DNA of 64,000 bases from Ustilaginoidea virens (taxonomy: Eukaryota > Ascomycota > Sordariomycetes > Hypocreales > Clavicipitaceae). The stretch spans positions 1,364,001-1,428,000 of the forward strand of contig NC_057316.1 in the NCBI RefSeq assembly GCF_000687475.1, in the 5' to 3' direction. This document shows positions 1 through 10,726 of this stretch, in pieces. Both the position numbers and the translations under genes were made by a program. The first letter of the stretch is position 1. Every line of letters begins with the position of its first letter. The notes beneath the pieces were generated by a model. That model was given only the letters and a program-made list of their open reading frames with translations. It searched no databases and was not told where the DNA came from.

Positions 1-160
1 ATTAATTAATAACCTACTTATTACTATTAGGGTCCTATAAGGGTCCCCCCTTTCTTTTTTCTTCTTTTTAGTTTATATTATATTACTCTACGAAAGGCTT
101 AAAGAAGTAGCCTTTATTATTACCTTAAGGTTCATAGATAATACTAATATTATAGTATAT

Positions 161-1755
161 TATTATTAAATTACTCTAGGGGGCTATTCTAAGCTAGAAT
201 TGCCTATCTAGTACTCCGGCAAATAATCCGGAAGGGAAAAACCCGAGGTCTGGGGGGAAAACCCTTCCTGCTAGTACAATTATAACGACTGGGGAGTCGG
301 GCCCCTAGGGGGGCCGACAGGTTTCCGGCATATAGGGAAGGTAGGTACGCTATCGCTTAGGATCGTACCTAGCGGTAGTGCTAGGAAGAGTGCGAAAGCG
401 ATCTAGAGAAAATAGGTCCAGAAAAAGGTAGGTCTAGTATCTATAAGGGAGGGGTAGTCCCAGGTCAATATACTATAAATCGAAAGTAAAATAGAGGTTA
501 TGCGAGCGGGGCAGCGCTAGCTGCACGGTATGCGCGCCGGCTATATGGCGTGTATATCGCGCGGGGGCATTAGAATAAGAGTAAAGGAATTTTCTATTAT
601 TAGGGCTATATCGGCAGCGAATCGGCTGCAGGGGGGGTGCTTAGTAGAAGGCAAGCGGTATTAAGTCGGGGGTTAGGGTGAGCTAAGTATGAAGAAAAGG
701 CGTAGGGGCCTTTAATCGGGCGAAGATATAAAGGTGCAGGTGCCCCCCGACTTCTTAATCCCTTTTTCTTCCTTTCTATATAGCCGTTGTTTTTCTATAT
801 ATAATCCCTTTAAGCCCTATTCTCTGGCGCTACGGGGATAACGCTAACCTGTGCGGTAGGGCGGTAACAATAGCAGCAGCATTAGCATCAGCGATAGCGG
901 CAGCAATAGCATCAGCAGCAGCAATAGCAGCAGCAGTAATAGCTATAGCAATAGCAATAATAATAATAGCAGTAGTATGCCGAAAAAGTCAGCATCTTTA
1001 GATAAGGGGGTGGGTGCTGCCCGCTCCTGCTATACTGGCGTTGCTGACCCATTATTATTAGCCCGGCGAGCCATAAGGCTGGCCCTGCGACCCTTGCCTA
1101 ACGCGGGCCGAAGACCCCGAATATTATTACTGCTCTCAATAAGGTAGGACCCAATTAACCGAACCTTAATCCGACCGGCATTCGAATAATAGTAATACAG
1201 CATAGTACCATATAGGGCCTAGGGTGGCGTATTTCGCGTGTGCTATAGTAGGGAAGACTTGCCGACCCTTTGAACGGATTCCCGAGAACCGGGAGTCTAT
1301 TCACGCCCTCCTAGGTGCCTAGGAGGTACTAGCCGCAGGGGGGGAGGTATATACAAGGTGCGGGGACTGCATAGGATGGGTGCTAATATAGATAGGTCGA
1401 TAACTACTATACCCTCTAGTTAAGGGCGCGGTAGGCATCGACTGCCCGCGGCAGGGGGAAGGTGGCGGCGGCAGTAGTAGTAGTAGGGGGGAGCATTACT
1501 CCCGGGGTGACCTAAGAGGTGCTAGACCTCAAGGAGCATAAGATAGAAGTATTAGAGGGCATCTAGGCCGTATTAGAGCTGCTCGTCTCTTAGGGGCAGA
1601 AGAGGGCGGTAGAGGGGGAAAAGGAGAGGGGGGAGAGGGAGGGGGGGCTACTATAGGGGCCGGCGGGGGAGGGGGAGGGGGGGGGGGAGGGGGGCTCTAA
1701 TATTGAAATTATGGCTTCGGAGTAGCTGAGAAATGATCACGTTTATCCGCCTGCC
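161..1755 (-). mobile_element. LINE epsilon, 5'-truncated copy in delta
   Basis: Minus-strand copy holding only the 3' part of the LINE. The tail, read on plus as (TTA)n, is at 161-170, and the truncated 5' end is at 1755. It is bounded by a perfect 15-bp TSD, aatattatagtatat, at 146-160 and 1756-1770. Removing epsilon restores a continuous RT reading in delta. It is less RIP-mutated than its host: GC-rich stretches such as 500-560 and a G-rich run at 1600-1690 survive. It is probably one of the younger insertions here. Confidence 0.85.
780..1735 (+). pseudogene. Antisense ORF of LINE 3' region (epsilon copy)
   Basis: Read on plus, that is antisense to the LINE, the sequence shows a Ser/Asn-rich stretch (AGC/AGT/AAT codons, about 865-980), then a basic segment beginning MPKK and SLDKG, then after frame breaks a Gly/Ser-rich and finally Gly/Glu-rich tail. 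The same order appears in the other LINE copies (minus strand in delta, gamma and beta; plus in alpha and zeta). I recognise no family. Frame breaks and stops show it is not functional here. It could be a real antisense gene of the element or low-complexity sequence; the recurrence in several copies favours an ancestral ORF. Confidence 0.45.
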
Positions 1756-3070
1756 AATATTATAGTATATAGGAGGAGTATAAGGGAGACCTAAACCCTA
1801 TTCGAAAAGGTATAGACGATCTATAATAAATAGTCTAAATAAGCCAGGCTTAATTTCAACCTAAGGAAGAGTAAGCTTATCTATTTTATATATGCCTATA
1901 AGGTAGATAAAATGCCGGTCCGACTCGGGACTATAACGATTTAGCTAAAGTAATATACCTATTTCCTAAAAGTTAAGATCTACTGAAAACTTTAGTAGCG
2001 TAAATACCGCGCAAAAATAGCTAAAAAGCTTAAGTAGTAGCGACTTGCCTTTACGGCAATAGCGGCCTCTATATAGGGATATTAATATAGAGAGGCCCGA
2101 TTAGTCTATATATAGGTTATTCGCACTACTATTACTTTTAGTATAAGAGTTTAATATACCCCTACTGCCCCCAGCGGGGTAGCAAAAGGTATCGCAAAAT
2201 TATTAACTATAGAATAATTATCTTGCCTTTAAACCGTTATTAGGGCCTTTAAAGCTATATTAATAGATATCCTTAAGATTAAGGCAGCTATACTATCTAT
2301 CGACTTATACTTAAACTATATCTACTAGTAATTCTTAGAAAGGATAGTAAAGATTAAAATAGCTAAGCGAATTAACCGTATTTCTATTATAGTAATAGTA
2401 ATACTCTAATACTATTAGTAGAGCGATTATAAAGGACCCTAGATATATATCCTATTTTTAGAATTCGACCTATAGTAGCTAATAGCCGAAGAATACCTAG
2501 TAAAAGAGTAGCTTACTAGGTAATCTAAATACTAAGCTACTATAAGAGCGAGATAGTAGTAGTATAAGCCTATAGCGGTAGAGAAGGCCTTAGACTTCTA
2601 ATCTATAGCTATAATAATTTAGCTCTATAATAGCCTCCTTAAATATAAATCGGCTATACTTACCTAGCTTTATATAGAAAAGATCGGATTAAACTCCTTC
2701 CTCTACTAATACTAAATCCCTATTATACCCTCGCCTCTCTATCGATATAGGGAGGCCCCTAAAGACTATTATTACCTAATCCTCTTTTGCCTAAAATATA
2801 GATAATAGCGCTAATAGCTATATAGGACTAGCCTAAACCTCTTTTAAGACTACTAAAGGATCTCTATTGCCTTTAATAAGCTAAGCCTTACCTGCCGATT
2901 TATATACTAAATCTTTAGCCTTAACTACTTTAATTAGTTCTAGCTTACTTAATCGCTCTAGCGACCCGCCTCTATAGAGGCACTAGGCCGACCCTAATTG
3001 CCCGATACCGCCCCTAATATCCAATAATAATATCCCAATATAGGAGAGAGGAGATATAGTAAGCAGATAA
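1756..3070 (+). pseudogene. LINE delta ORF2 remnant (RT C-terminal part)
   Basis: Homologous to 12,360-13,720 in LINE beta, position by position. It reads as the thumb and C-terminal part of a Tad1-type RT, followed near 2,700-2,850 by a Cys/His-containing region corresponding to the one after the RT in beta. The matching upstream RT portion is at 1-160, before the epsilon insertion. There are many in-frame TAG/TAA codons. Dead ORF2, upstream part outside the window. Confidence 0.65.
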
Positions 3071-3089
3071 ATGTAATTAATTCTTAGCT

Positions 3090-4000
3090 ACTCCGAAGCT
3101 ATAATATTAATATTAAAGCCCCCCTCCCCCCCCCCCCCCCCTCCCCCGCCGGCCCCTATAGTAGCCCCCCCTCCTTCTTTCCCCTCTCCCCCTCCCCTTT
3201 TACCGCCCTTTTTTGCCCCTAAGAGATAAATAGCTCTAATACGGCCTAAATGCCCTCTAATACTTCTACCTTACGCTCCTTAAGGTCTAGCGCCTCTTAA
3301 GTCACCTTAGGAGCGATACTCCCCCCTACTATTATCGCTGCTGCTACTATCTTTCCCCTACTATAAGCAGTCGATGCCTACCGCGCCCTTAATTAGAAGG
3401 CATAATAGTTATTGATCTATCTATATTAGCACCTATCCTATATAGTCCCTATACCTTATATATACCTTCCCCCCTACGGCTAATACCTCCTAAGCACCTA
3501 AAAGGGTATAAATAGACTCCTAGTTCTTAAGAGTCTATTTAAAAAATTAGTAGGTCTTCCTTATTATAGTATATACAAAATATACTGCCTTAGGCCCTAT
3601 ACGGTACTATGCCGTATTACTATCGTTTGAATGTTAGTTAGATTAGGATTCGGTCGGTTAGGTCTTATTTTATTAAGAATAGTAATAATATTTAGGGTCT
3701 TTAGCTTATATTAAGTAAGGGTCGTAAGGCCAGCTTTATAGCTCGCCGGGCTAATAATAATAGGTTAGTAATACTAGTATAGCAGGAGCGGGCAATACCC
3801 ACCCCCTTATCTAAAAATACCGACTTTTTCGGCATACTACTACTATTATTATTATTACTATTGCTATAGCTATTACTACTGCTGCTATTGCTACTGCTAA
3901 TACTATTGCTATTGCTATTGCTAATGCTAATACTGCTGCTATTATTACCGCCCTACCGTACGGGTTAGTATTATCCCTATAGTACTAGAGAGAATAAGGC
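3090..4000 (-). pseudogene. Antisense ORF of LINE 3' region (delta copy)
   Basis: Inverted relative to epsilon 780-1735 and closely similar to it. The Ser/Asn codon run lies at about 3,840-3,950 read on minus. The C-rich run at 3,120-3,190 corresponds to the Gly/Glu-rich tail. More stops than in epsilon. Function unknown. Confidence 0.4.
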
Positions 4001-4657
4001 TTAAAGGGATTATATATAGAAAAATAATAGCTATATAGAAAGGAAGAAAAAAAGATTAAAAAGTCAGAGGGCACCTATACTTTTATATCTTCGCCTAATT
4101 AGAGGCCTTTACGCCCTCTTTTTATATTTGGCTTACTCTAACCCCTAACCTAATACTACTTGCCTTCTACTAAGCACCCCCCCTATAGCCGATTCGCCGC
4201 CGATATAGCCCTAATAATAGAAAATTCCCTTACTCTTACTCTAATACCCCCGCGTAATACGCATGCCGTATAGCTAGCGTATATACTATGCAGCCGGCAC
4301 TGCCCTACTTATATAACCCCCACTTCACTTTCGATTTATAGCGCACCGACCTAAGACCACCCTTCCCCTATAGATACTAGACCTATCTTTTTCTGGACCC
4401 ACTTTCTTTAGATCGCTCTCGCACTCTTCTTAGTACTACCGCTAGGTACGATCCTAAGCGATAGCGTACCTACCTTTCCTATATGCTGGAAACCCATCGG
4501 CCCCCCTAGGGGCCTGACTCCCTAGTCGTTATAATTATATTAGTAGGAAGGGTTTTCCCCCCGGACCTTGGGTTTTTCCCTTCCGGATTATTTGCCGGAG
4601 TACTAGATAGGCATTTCTAGCTTAGAATAGCCCCCTAGAGTAATTTAATAATAATAA

Positions 4658-6460
4658 GTTCCCTTAATGCTATTACTTTTTTGCTATTATAAAGAAGGCC
4701 TAAAAGATTTCTACTATATTATCCTCTCCTGCTTAAAGTACTATAAGTAAAAGTATATACTCCTTAGGTTTAATCCCGGCTTTAGCCTATTTCGCAATCG
4801 ATTTAGTATATCTATTATACTAAATAAATTATACTTTATATAGATAATCGCTTACTAGATATTTAATATTAATCGATTCGATTAATTCTAACTTATTTAA
4901 TCCCTTTAAGCTAGTATAGCTAAAGGCGCTACCGACTACCCCTATATAGCCCTTATATAATATTTATAGTAATCCTATAGTAGGAATAAAGAGCATTAGG
5001 AATAAGTAAATCTCTTAGGCCCTATAGGCCAAAATTAGTTAATAGTTATTATATTAGTAATAGGAGCTCTCTCTTCTTCTTCCCCCTTTTCGCCTTTTTT
5101 ACTACTCTTTTTCCTTTTATCCTTAATTTATTCCCCCTTTAAAGCCCCCTCCCCCCCCTTTTAGGCTAGGAAAACCTATAATAATATAGCGATATTCTCT
5201 TAGGTATAGGCTTATTATTCTAAAGTAAGGATCTTCCTCTCTTTAAGGTCTAATATCTCCTAGGTTGCCTTAAAAGCGCTAAGGCCCCCTATTGCTACTA
5301 CTGCTATTATTACTACCGCCTAGCCACGCCCCTAAGAAGTAGACGCCTATTTAGCCCTCTACTAAAGGGCCTTATAGTTATCTACCTAAAGGCAAAAATA
5401 GTTAGCTAATAACCCGCACTATATATAAATCGAAAACGTACCTCTATCCCCCTAGTAATAGTCTCTTATGCATTTAGGAGTTCTTATACTAAGACCCGGT
5501 TCCTAAGGGTTCTTTCTAAGGGCATATATATCTTACCTATAAGGGCGTAAGAATAATAGGCCGCACTAGTCCCTACCTATATTAGCCTTGCTAGAAAGCA
5601 GGTATAACCTAATCTATACCTTATTAGCTACGGCATCTATACTTAAGATCCTTTAAGTATATTAGATATAGCCCGTATAGCTATATGTATAGTTTGCCGG
5701 GCTATTATATAAGGGTTAGCTATAGTTCTACCGCGCGTAAGATCTATACTCACCCCCTTATTTAGTATCGCTAACCGCTTTAGCATCTTTATTCTTACTA
5801 TTATTATTCTTATTATTATTATTATTACTATTACTGTTATCGCTATTGCTACTATTATTCTGCTAATAGGGTTAGCACTAGCCCCATACCGTAATAGAGG
5901 GGTTATTATATACTTTAAAATTAATGCTATAGAGGAAAAGAAGAAAAGAAGGAAAGGCACTAAATCGGGGGGTATCGCTAACCTATATACTAATATAGTG
6001 CCTAAGGCTACCCGCTTCTACCTTTAGAGTTAGCTTATTTTCTCTTCTAATTAAAAAATTAATGCATACTAAGAAGCGCCTAGGCTACTATAGATACGCG
6101 CCTGGTAAGAATATGCCTATTATAAGCGCGCTGCTAGCCTTACCCCCCCGGCTTTACCCTTCCCTTACTTCTTATCTAATAAGACTACCGACCCGGACCT
6201 AATATTTTAGGACTTTTTACTCGTATTCTTCCCATATAATATCGCCAGATATAGTCCTAAGCGGTTATATACCCTACTCTCTTATATACTAGATACCCGC
6301 CGCCCCTGCTGCAGGGCGATAAAAAGCAGTAATTAAGAATGTAGGAAGGGTTTTCCTCCCGGCTACTAGGTTTTTCCTTTCCGAATCATCTTTATAGAAG
6401 TACTAGATAGGTTATTTAGCTCTAAATAGCCTCTAGCGTAATTTAATAATAATAATAATA
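4658..6460 (+). mobile_element. LINE gamma, 3' part
   Basis: Plus-strand LINE fragment starting inside the ORF2 C-terminal region (4,658-5,040, matching 13,320-13,720 of beta). It continues through the antisense-coding 3' region and ends in (TAA)n at 6,440-6,460. Its 5' part lies left of delta, outside the window. From 6,461 the sequence matches gypsy RT read on minus, so gamma is inserted in gypsy-2. Confidence 0.75.
5100..5960 (-). pseudogene. Antisense ORF of LINE 3' region (gamma copy)
   Basis: The minus strand carries an open stretch (5643-5960, 105 codons) and beyond it a broken frame matching the antisense ORF of beta and alpha. It has a hydrophobic or Asn/Ser repeat depending on frame, then a KM-LKRLAILNKGVSI-like segment, then an alpha-helical Gln/Glu-rich part around 5,200-5,300 and an acidic low-complexity end. 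No known domain recognised. The open 105-codon piece is in the Ile-rich frame of the repeat, so openness alone is weak evidence. Confidence 0.4.
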
Positions 6461-7290
6461 GGGATTATAAGGTCTCTTTAATTAAGGGGAGGGGATATTA
6501 GTTTTAGACTATAACCTTATTAAAGGCCCGATAGTTAATATAAAAACGCTACCTATTATTCCCCTTTCTAGCTAATAGGATTAGTACCGCTATTAATAAG
6601 GAGCTTATATAGATCTATCCTTTATCTATTAGGTTAATTACTTATCTCTAAACCTTAAGTAATTAGTCTTATAGTATATTATATAATAGGCCCTAAAGTA
6701 AGACTAGCTAGCTTTTATCCTTAGTCTTTTTAAGCCAGATATAATAGTCTAATATACCCTAGTATAGAGGGAGACTAAAAGCCTTCTCCTTATTAAAGAG
6801 GTTAGTGAATTCCTATAATTCCTTTAGGAGTACCTATAGCTCTTACAATTATAGGGTAAAGTTTTAATAAGGTAGAAGCATAATATAGAGGATATATATT
6901 ATCTCTTATAAGCTTATCGCGATAAAAGAGGTTAATTAATCCCTAGAGTGTTTTGCCTATTTTAATATACTAAAGAAGACTAAACTAAAGATATTTATTA
7001 TAGTTAGGCCTTATTATCTTCTTATCGATTCCTTAATAATAAAACTACCTATTAATCCGATCTTTAATTAGTATTGCTTTACCTATAGTATAATATTATA
7101 GTGCTTTATCTAAAGCATTCTAAAGATAATATCGTAGGTAAGGCCTAAGATAATATAAAATATAACTATAGATAGCTATATATCGATATCGATCGCTATA
7201 TAGACGATATAGGTAATAGAGGAATATATTACCTTACATTCTTTTAAATAGCTTTAAATATCTATTACTATTCCGATTTCCCTATATTAT
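6461..7290 (-). pseudogene. gypsy-2 pol fragment (RT/protease side)
   Basis: Minus-strand Ty3/gypsy RT sequence corresponding to about 51,930-52,755 of gypsy-4. The left end abuts the LINE gamma tail. The right end is the insertion point of LINE alpha, with the 15-bp TSD atttccctatattat at 7276-7290 and again at 32846-32860. The same gypsy resumes at 32,861. Integrase and 3' LTR must lie left of the window. Heavily stop-riddled. Confidence 0.75.
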
Positions 7291-8145
7291 TATTATTATT
7301 ATTATATTACTCTAGAGGCTATTTAGACTTAAATAACCTATCTAGTACTTCTATAGGATAAATCGGAAAGGAAAAACTTAGCGGCCGGGAGGAAAACCCT
7401 TCTTGCGGTCTTAAATGCTATTATATATCGCCCTATAGTGGAGGTAATAGGTATCCAATGCGTAAGAGAGTAAGGTGTATAGCCGCTTAGGACTATATCT
7501 GGCGGCATTACTTGGGAAGAGTGCGAGTATAAATTCCGGGGGTATTAAGCCTGGGTTAGGGTTCTATTAGGTATAAAGTGAGGGGGAGGTAAGGTTAAAG
7601 GGGGTAAGGTTAGTAGTATTCTCGCTAGGTGTATGCCTATAAAGGCCTGGGCGTATCTTAGGCGCATTAGTCTATAGTGTATAGGCAAAAGTAAGCCGAA
7701 CTTAAGAATAGAAGCGGGTAGCCTTAGGCACTATATTAGTATATAAGTTAGTAATTCCCCTTGATTTAGTGTCTTTTCCTTTTTTCTTCTTTTCTTTTAT
7801 AATACTAAATCTAAGGTATATAATGACCTCTCTATCGCAATATAAGACTAATACTAACCCTATTAGTAAAGCAGTAGTAGCAGAAATAATAGCAATAGTA
7901 GTAATAACAATAATAGCAATAATAGCAATATCAATAATAGTAGCAATAAAATACCTAAGTAGTTAGCAACTTTAGATAAAGGGGTGAGTACGAGTTTAAT
8001 ATACGATAGGGCTATAGCTAACCCTTATATAGTAGCTAAAGGAGTTACGCGCCTAGCCTTATAGGCTATACTTAATACACTCGGAGGATCCTAAGTATTA
8101 ATACTAAAGTTAATAGGGTATATATTAGGTTATACCTACTCTCTA
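7291..8145 (-). mobile_element. LINE alpha, piece 1 of 3 (3' end)
   Basis: The 3' end of a minus-strand LINE, whose tail reads (TTA)n on plus from 7,291. It was inserted in gypsy-2 with a 15-bp TSD. The piece ends at 8,145 where LINE beta is inserted; alpha resumes at 15,124. On plus it carries the antisense ORF start region, including an open stretch at 7769-7966. Spliced across the insertions, alpha is about 5.8 kb with its 5' end at 32,845. Confidence 0.8.
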
Positions 8146-8329
8146 AAAAAAAAAAAAAACTTTCGCGATTTCGCCCGCACTTAGGTAGCAGTATAAAACC
8201 GCCTCTAAAATTAATTCTAATATTTCTAATCGCTTTTTCTTATCCGCTTACCCCCCTCGCCTATAGCGCATCGTATCTAGGGAGTAGGCATAGTAGGCGC
8301 AAATAAAGTAATAGATATTAACAGAAGGA

Positions 8330-9690
8330 ATAGGGGCGGTATTATATACAGCCGCTATAACCCGACTACTACGATTGCGAATAGCATATAGTATCACTAG
8401 ACTAAGACCGAGCCTATCTAGAGGCGAATATAACCTATAGCTAATATTATTAAAGACTTTATAAAAGAGCTATAGGACTATATCCCCCTAGCGGTATTAA
8501 GAAGAATGCGAGAGGCTATAAACTTTATAGTAGAAACCGCCTAATAGGAGACCGACCTAGGAAATATCTATACCCCTATTAGAACCTTAATATAGATAAT
8601 TAAAACCATAATTAATAAGGCTATATAAAATCTCCTAAAGACCGCGCTAGCCCCTACTATATAGGCATCTATCGCTATACGAGGATATACTGCTGCTATA
8701 CTACCTTAATATAGCCTAGCTCCCCTAGCGGTATCCCCCTATATTTACTATAAAGTCCTTATTAAAGGAAATACTATTAGCAGAATCCTCTAAAACTATA
8801 CCCTAATCGAAATTATTAATATAGTTAATAGGGCTACCGCCAAAAGAGTAGTAATCGCAGCCTATAAGCTCTATAATAGCGATATAATTATTACTTTTAA
8901 AAAAAAAAGGCAAGCTATATTATAAATACGGCTTAGGTCCGCCCTGCCTTTAGCTAGGAGGTAGAACTTAACTAACGCTTATTTAGTATTATTATTAAAA
9001 GTTTCCCGACCTATTATACTGTAAATACTGTAATAGAGGATATCTAATTAAACCTTATTAAAGCTAATAGAGGGGGCTTTATTAGGGTCTCCTTTTGCCG
9101 CCCTAGGGGGACTATAATATAAGCGCCCCTAATTATAGAGGTTAACTCTATTGACCTTACGAATAAGCTCTATAAGGCTAATATTATATACTAAGTAAAG
9201 ATATTCGAAGCTGAACCTTATAATAATACTATATACCCCTACTAATACTATAATTGCTTTAAATTCAGCTATATCGCCGTATATTACGCAGCGGTAGCCT
9301 GCTATAGCTAGTGCGATTCCGAATGCTACCTAAAGGGTAAATAAGGCTGCCTAGCTATAATATAGAACTAATGCAAATCCTGCCTTAACTATTACAGACC
9401 TTACCTAGTATAGTCCCGCCTTTATAAGGTGGCGAATAAATAATAGGAAAACGCTAGAAATTCCTATAGTAATAGACCGAGGCTTTTCGCCTTATATATT
9501 GCATTAGCCGCTAATACTATCCCTATTGCGGACCGGGGCCGCCGCTATATAGCTAATAGGTCTCCCCTATATAAGCCCTCCCCTTAAAAATAAGGTTGCC
9601 TAATCGGAAGTATTAATAGGACCCCTTGCGTTAAAGCTAGAAGTAGTATTACTGTTTTTCTCTAAGCTGCTCCCGCCCTAGACTATAGTA
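8330..9690 (+). pseudogene. LINE beta ORF1 (gag-like, CCHC) remnant
   Basis: Conceptual reading gives a gag-like ORF1 of the Tad1 type: a helical region (about 8,440-8,930, including a readable KDFIKEL segment) followed near 9,250-9,420 by closely spaced Cys/His residues in the arrangement of two or three CCHC zinc knuckles. In living relatives this protein binds LINE RNA. Several TAG/TAA stops interrupt it. Homologous minus-strand regions are at 31,290-32,760 (alpha), 40,400-42,600 (zeta) and 44,900-46,390 (eta). Confidence 0.65.
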
Positions 9691-10150
9691 TAACTATGCC
9701 TGCCTTAGGCACCTAACCTATAGCTACCCTAAATATACCACTACTACTAACCCCTTTATAATTATTTATATAATAATAATTATTTATTAGAATATATAGA
9801 AGAAAACCACCCTTATAAGATTAGCATTTTACTACTAATATAAGCCCGATATTATAGCGATTTAAAAACCTATTGCGCCTAATCGGGCCCTATTAAGCCT
9901 TAACCTTAGGAGATATATACTAATAGCATATAGTAGGAGAGTAGCAATATATATTTATAAGCGGTATAAGCCTAATATATAATTTAGCGAGAAGGGACCT
10001 AATTAATATAGGATCTCCCTACTATATACTAATATCTACTCGATTTACTCTTTAGGCTATAAACTAAATTAGATAACCCTCTTTATTATGCTTATTAAGC
10101 TTCTACCCTACCCTTATAGTACCTTTATTAGGGACTTTAATATATATTAT

Positions 10151-10360
10151 TATTAAGGATTCGGGCTACGCCTGTCTCATACTACTAAAGACAAGCTCAT
10201 AGTAAGTGCGCGCGGCTAGTGTGATATAGGTGTCAATTGTACCAAGTCAAAGTAACTTGGTACAATACGTACTCTTTTGGCCGTATGGTCAAGAGAGTAG
10301 GTTTTTACCTAGCGATATGCGCGGCACCCGCTTAGGGCCCAATTGGGCCATATCGTTACA
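10151..10360 (+). repeat. Left LTR of miniature element
   Basis: 210-bp LTR. An 11-bp perfect inverted repeat (10236-10246 with 10256-10266) forms a hairpin with a 9-nt loop. Its 3' arm overlaps the stretch complementary to the presumed primer site. The first bases are altered relative to the right copy. Confidence 0.85.
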
Positions 10361-10375
10361 TTTATACCAAGTTAC
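10361..10375 (+). other. Presumed self-priming site of miniature element
   Basis: Immediately after the left LTR. The 14 bases ttataccaagttac are an exact reverse complement of LTR sequence as it stands in the right LTR (around 10,618-10,632), and differ by one transition from the complement of the left LTR (10252-10266). No site beginning TGG, typical of tRNA 3'-end priming, is present. Confidence 0.6.
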
Positions 10376-10378
10376 CCA

Positions 10379-10410
10379 AGGTCACAGGTTCGAATCCCGC
10401 ATGCGGTGCT
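10379..10410 (+). other. tRNA 3'-half-like sequence with pol III B box
   Basis: 10387-10397 reads ggttcgaatcc, a perfect RNA polymerase III B-box consensus. Variable-loop-like sequence precedes it and acceptor-like sequence (gcggtgct) follows. There is no matching 5' acceptor strand or complete cloverleaf, so it is not a tRNA gene. A weak A-box-like stretch (tggccgtatgg) lies at 10278-10288 in the left LTR, about 100 nt upstream. Confidence 0.5.
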
Positions 10411-10516
10411 CTTCACCTGGGCTTATAGAGGACATGCTACTAGCCTCTGGGGGGTATGTGGTATCATGTGGTCGGCGCCAGCCGCACGAGCTTAAAGGGC
10501 CTGCAGAGAGGGGAGC

Positions 10517-10726
10517 TGTATCAAGGATTCGGGCTACGCCCGTCTCTATACTAAGGGCAAGCTCACAGTAAGTGCGCGCGGCTAGTGTGATATAGGTGTC
10601 AATTGTACCAAGTCAAAGTAACTTGGTATAATACGTACTCTTTTGGCCGTATGGTCAAGAGAGTAGGTTTTTACCTGGCGATGTGCGCGGCACCCGCTTA
10701 GGGCCTAATTGGGCCACATCGTTACA
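10517..10726 (+). repeat. Right LTR of miniature element
   Basis: Same length as the left copy, with intact TGTA start and TACA end, followed by the TSD attat. Less altered than the left LTR at several CpA/TpG sites. Confidence 0.85.

Larger units (their letters stand above)
1..4657 (+). mobile_element. LINE delta (Tad1-like), 5' end outside window
   Basis: Plus-strand LINE in two pieces, 1-160 and 1756-4657, split by LINE epsilon. RT sequence runs through both pieces up to about 2,700, followed by a Cys-rich ORF2 C-terminal region to about 3,070. Then comes the 3' region with antisense coding signal, and a (TAA)n tail ending near 4,657. The flank starting at 4,658 resumes the ORF2 C-terminus of LINE gamma, so delta is inserted in gamma. 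Its 5' half and left TSD lie off the window. Stops are abundant, so the copy is dead. Confidence 0.8.
10151..10726 (+). mobile_element. Miniature LTR element (TRIM-like), self-priming
   Basis: Two 210-bp direct repeats (10151-10360 and 10517-10726) flank only 156 bp of internal DNA. The better-preserved end pair is TGTA...TACA. A 5-bp TSD, attat, lies at 10146-10150 and 10727-10731. Comparison with the uninterrupted LINE sequence in alpha (around 30,840-30,880, opposite strand) confirms the insertion. A purine tract (10505-10515) precedes the right repeat. Directly after the left repeat, 10361-10375 is complementary to LTR sequence, the layout of a self-primed element. The internal part includes a tRNA-half/B-box sequence. 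No coding capacity; it would need proteins from another element. It is GC-richer than its host and differs between LTRs by about ten mostly transitional changes. Confidence 0.85.

Noticed and set aside
7291..7310. (TTA)n as the 5' start of a separate element carrying the Ser/Asn-rich ORF
   Set aside because: TSDs of beta, alpha and zeta enclose this region together with ORF1 and ORF2, so (TTA)n is the reverse-complement 3' tail of the LINE.
10379..10410. Possible tRNA gene
   Set aside because: Only the T-arm and 3' acceptor-like strand are present; the acceptor stem partner, D-arm and anticodon arm in register are missing.
10230..10571. 113-codon open frame on plus
   Set aside because: It runs from one LTR of the miniature element through the interior into the other LTR; no protein family, and it crosses repeat boundaries.
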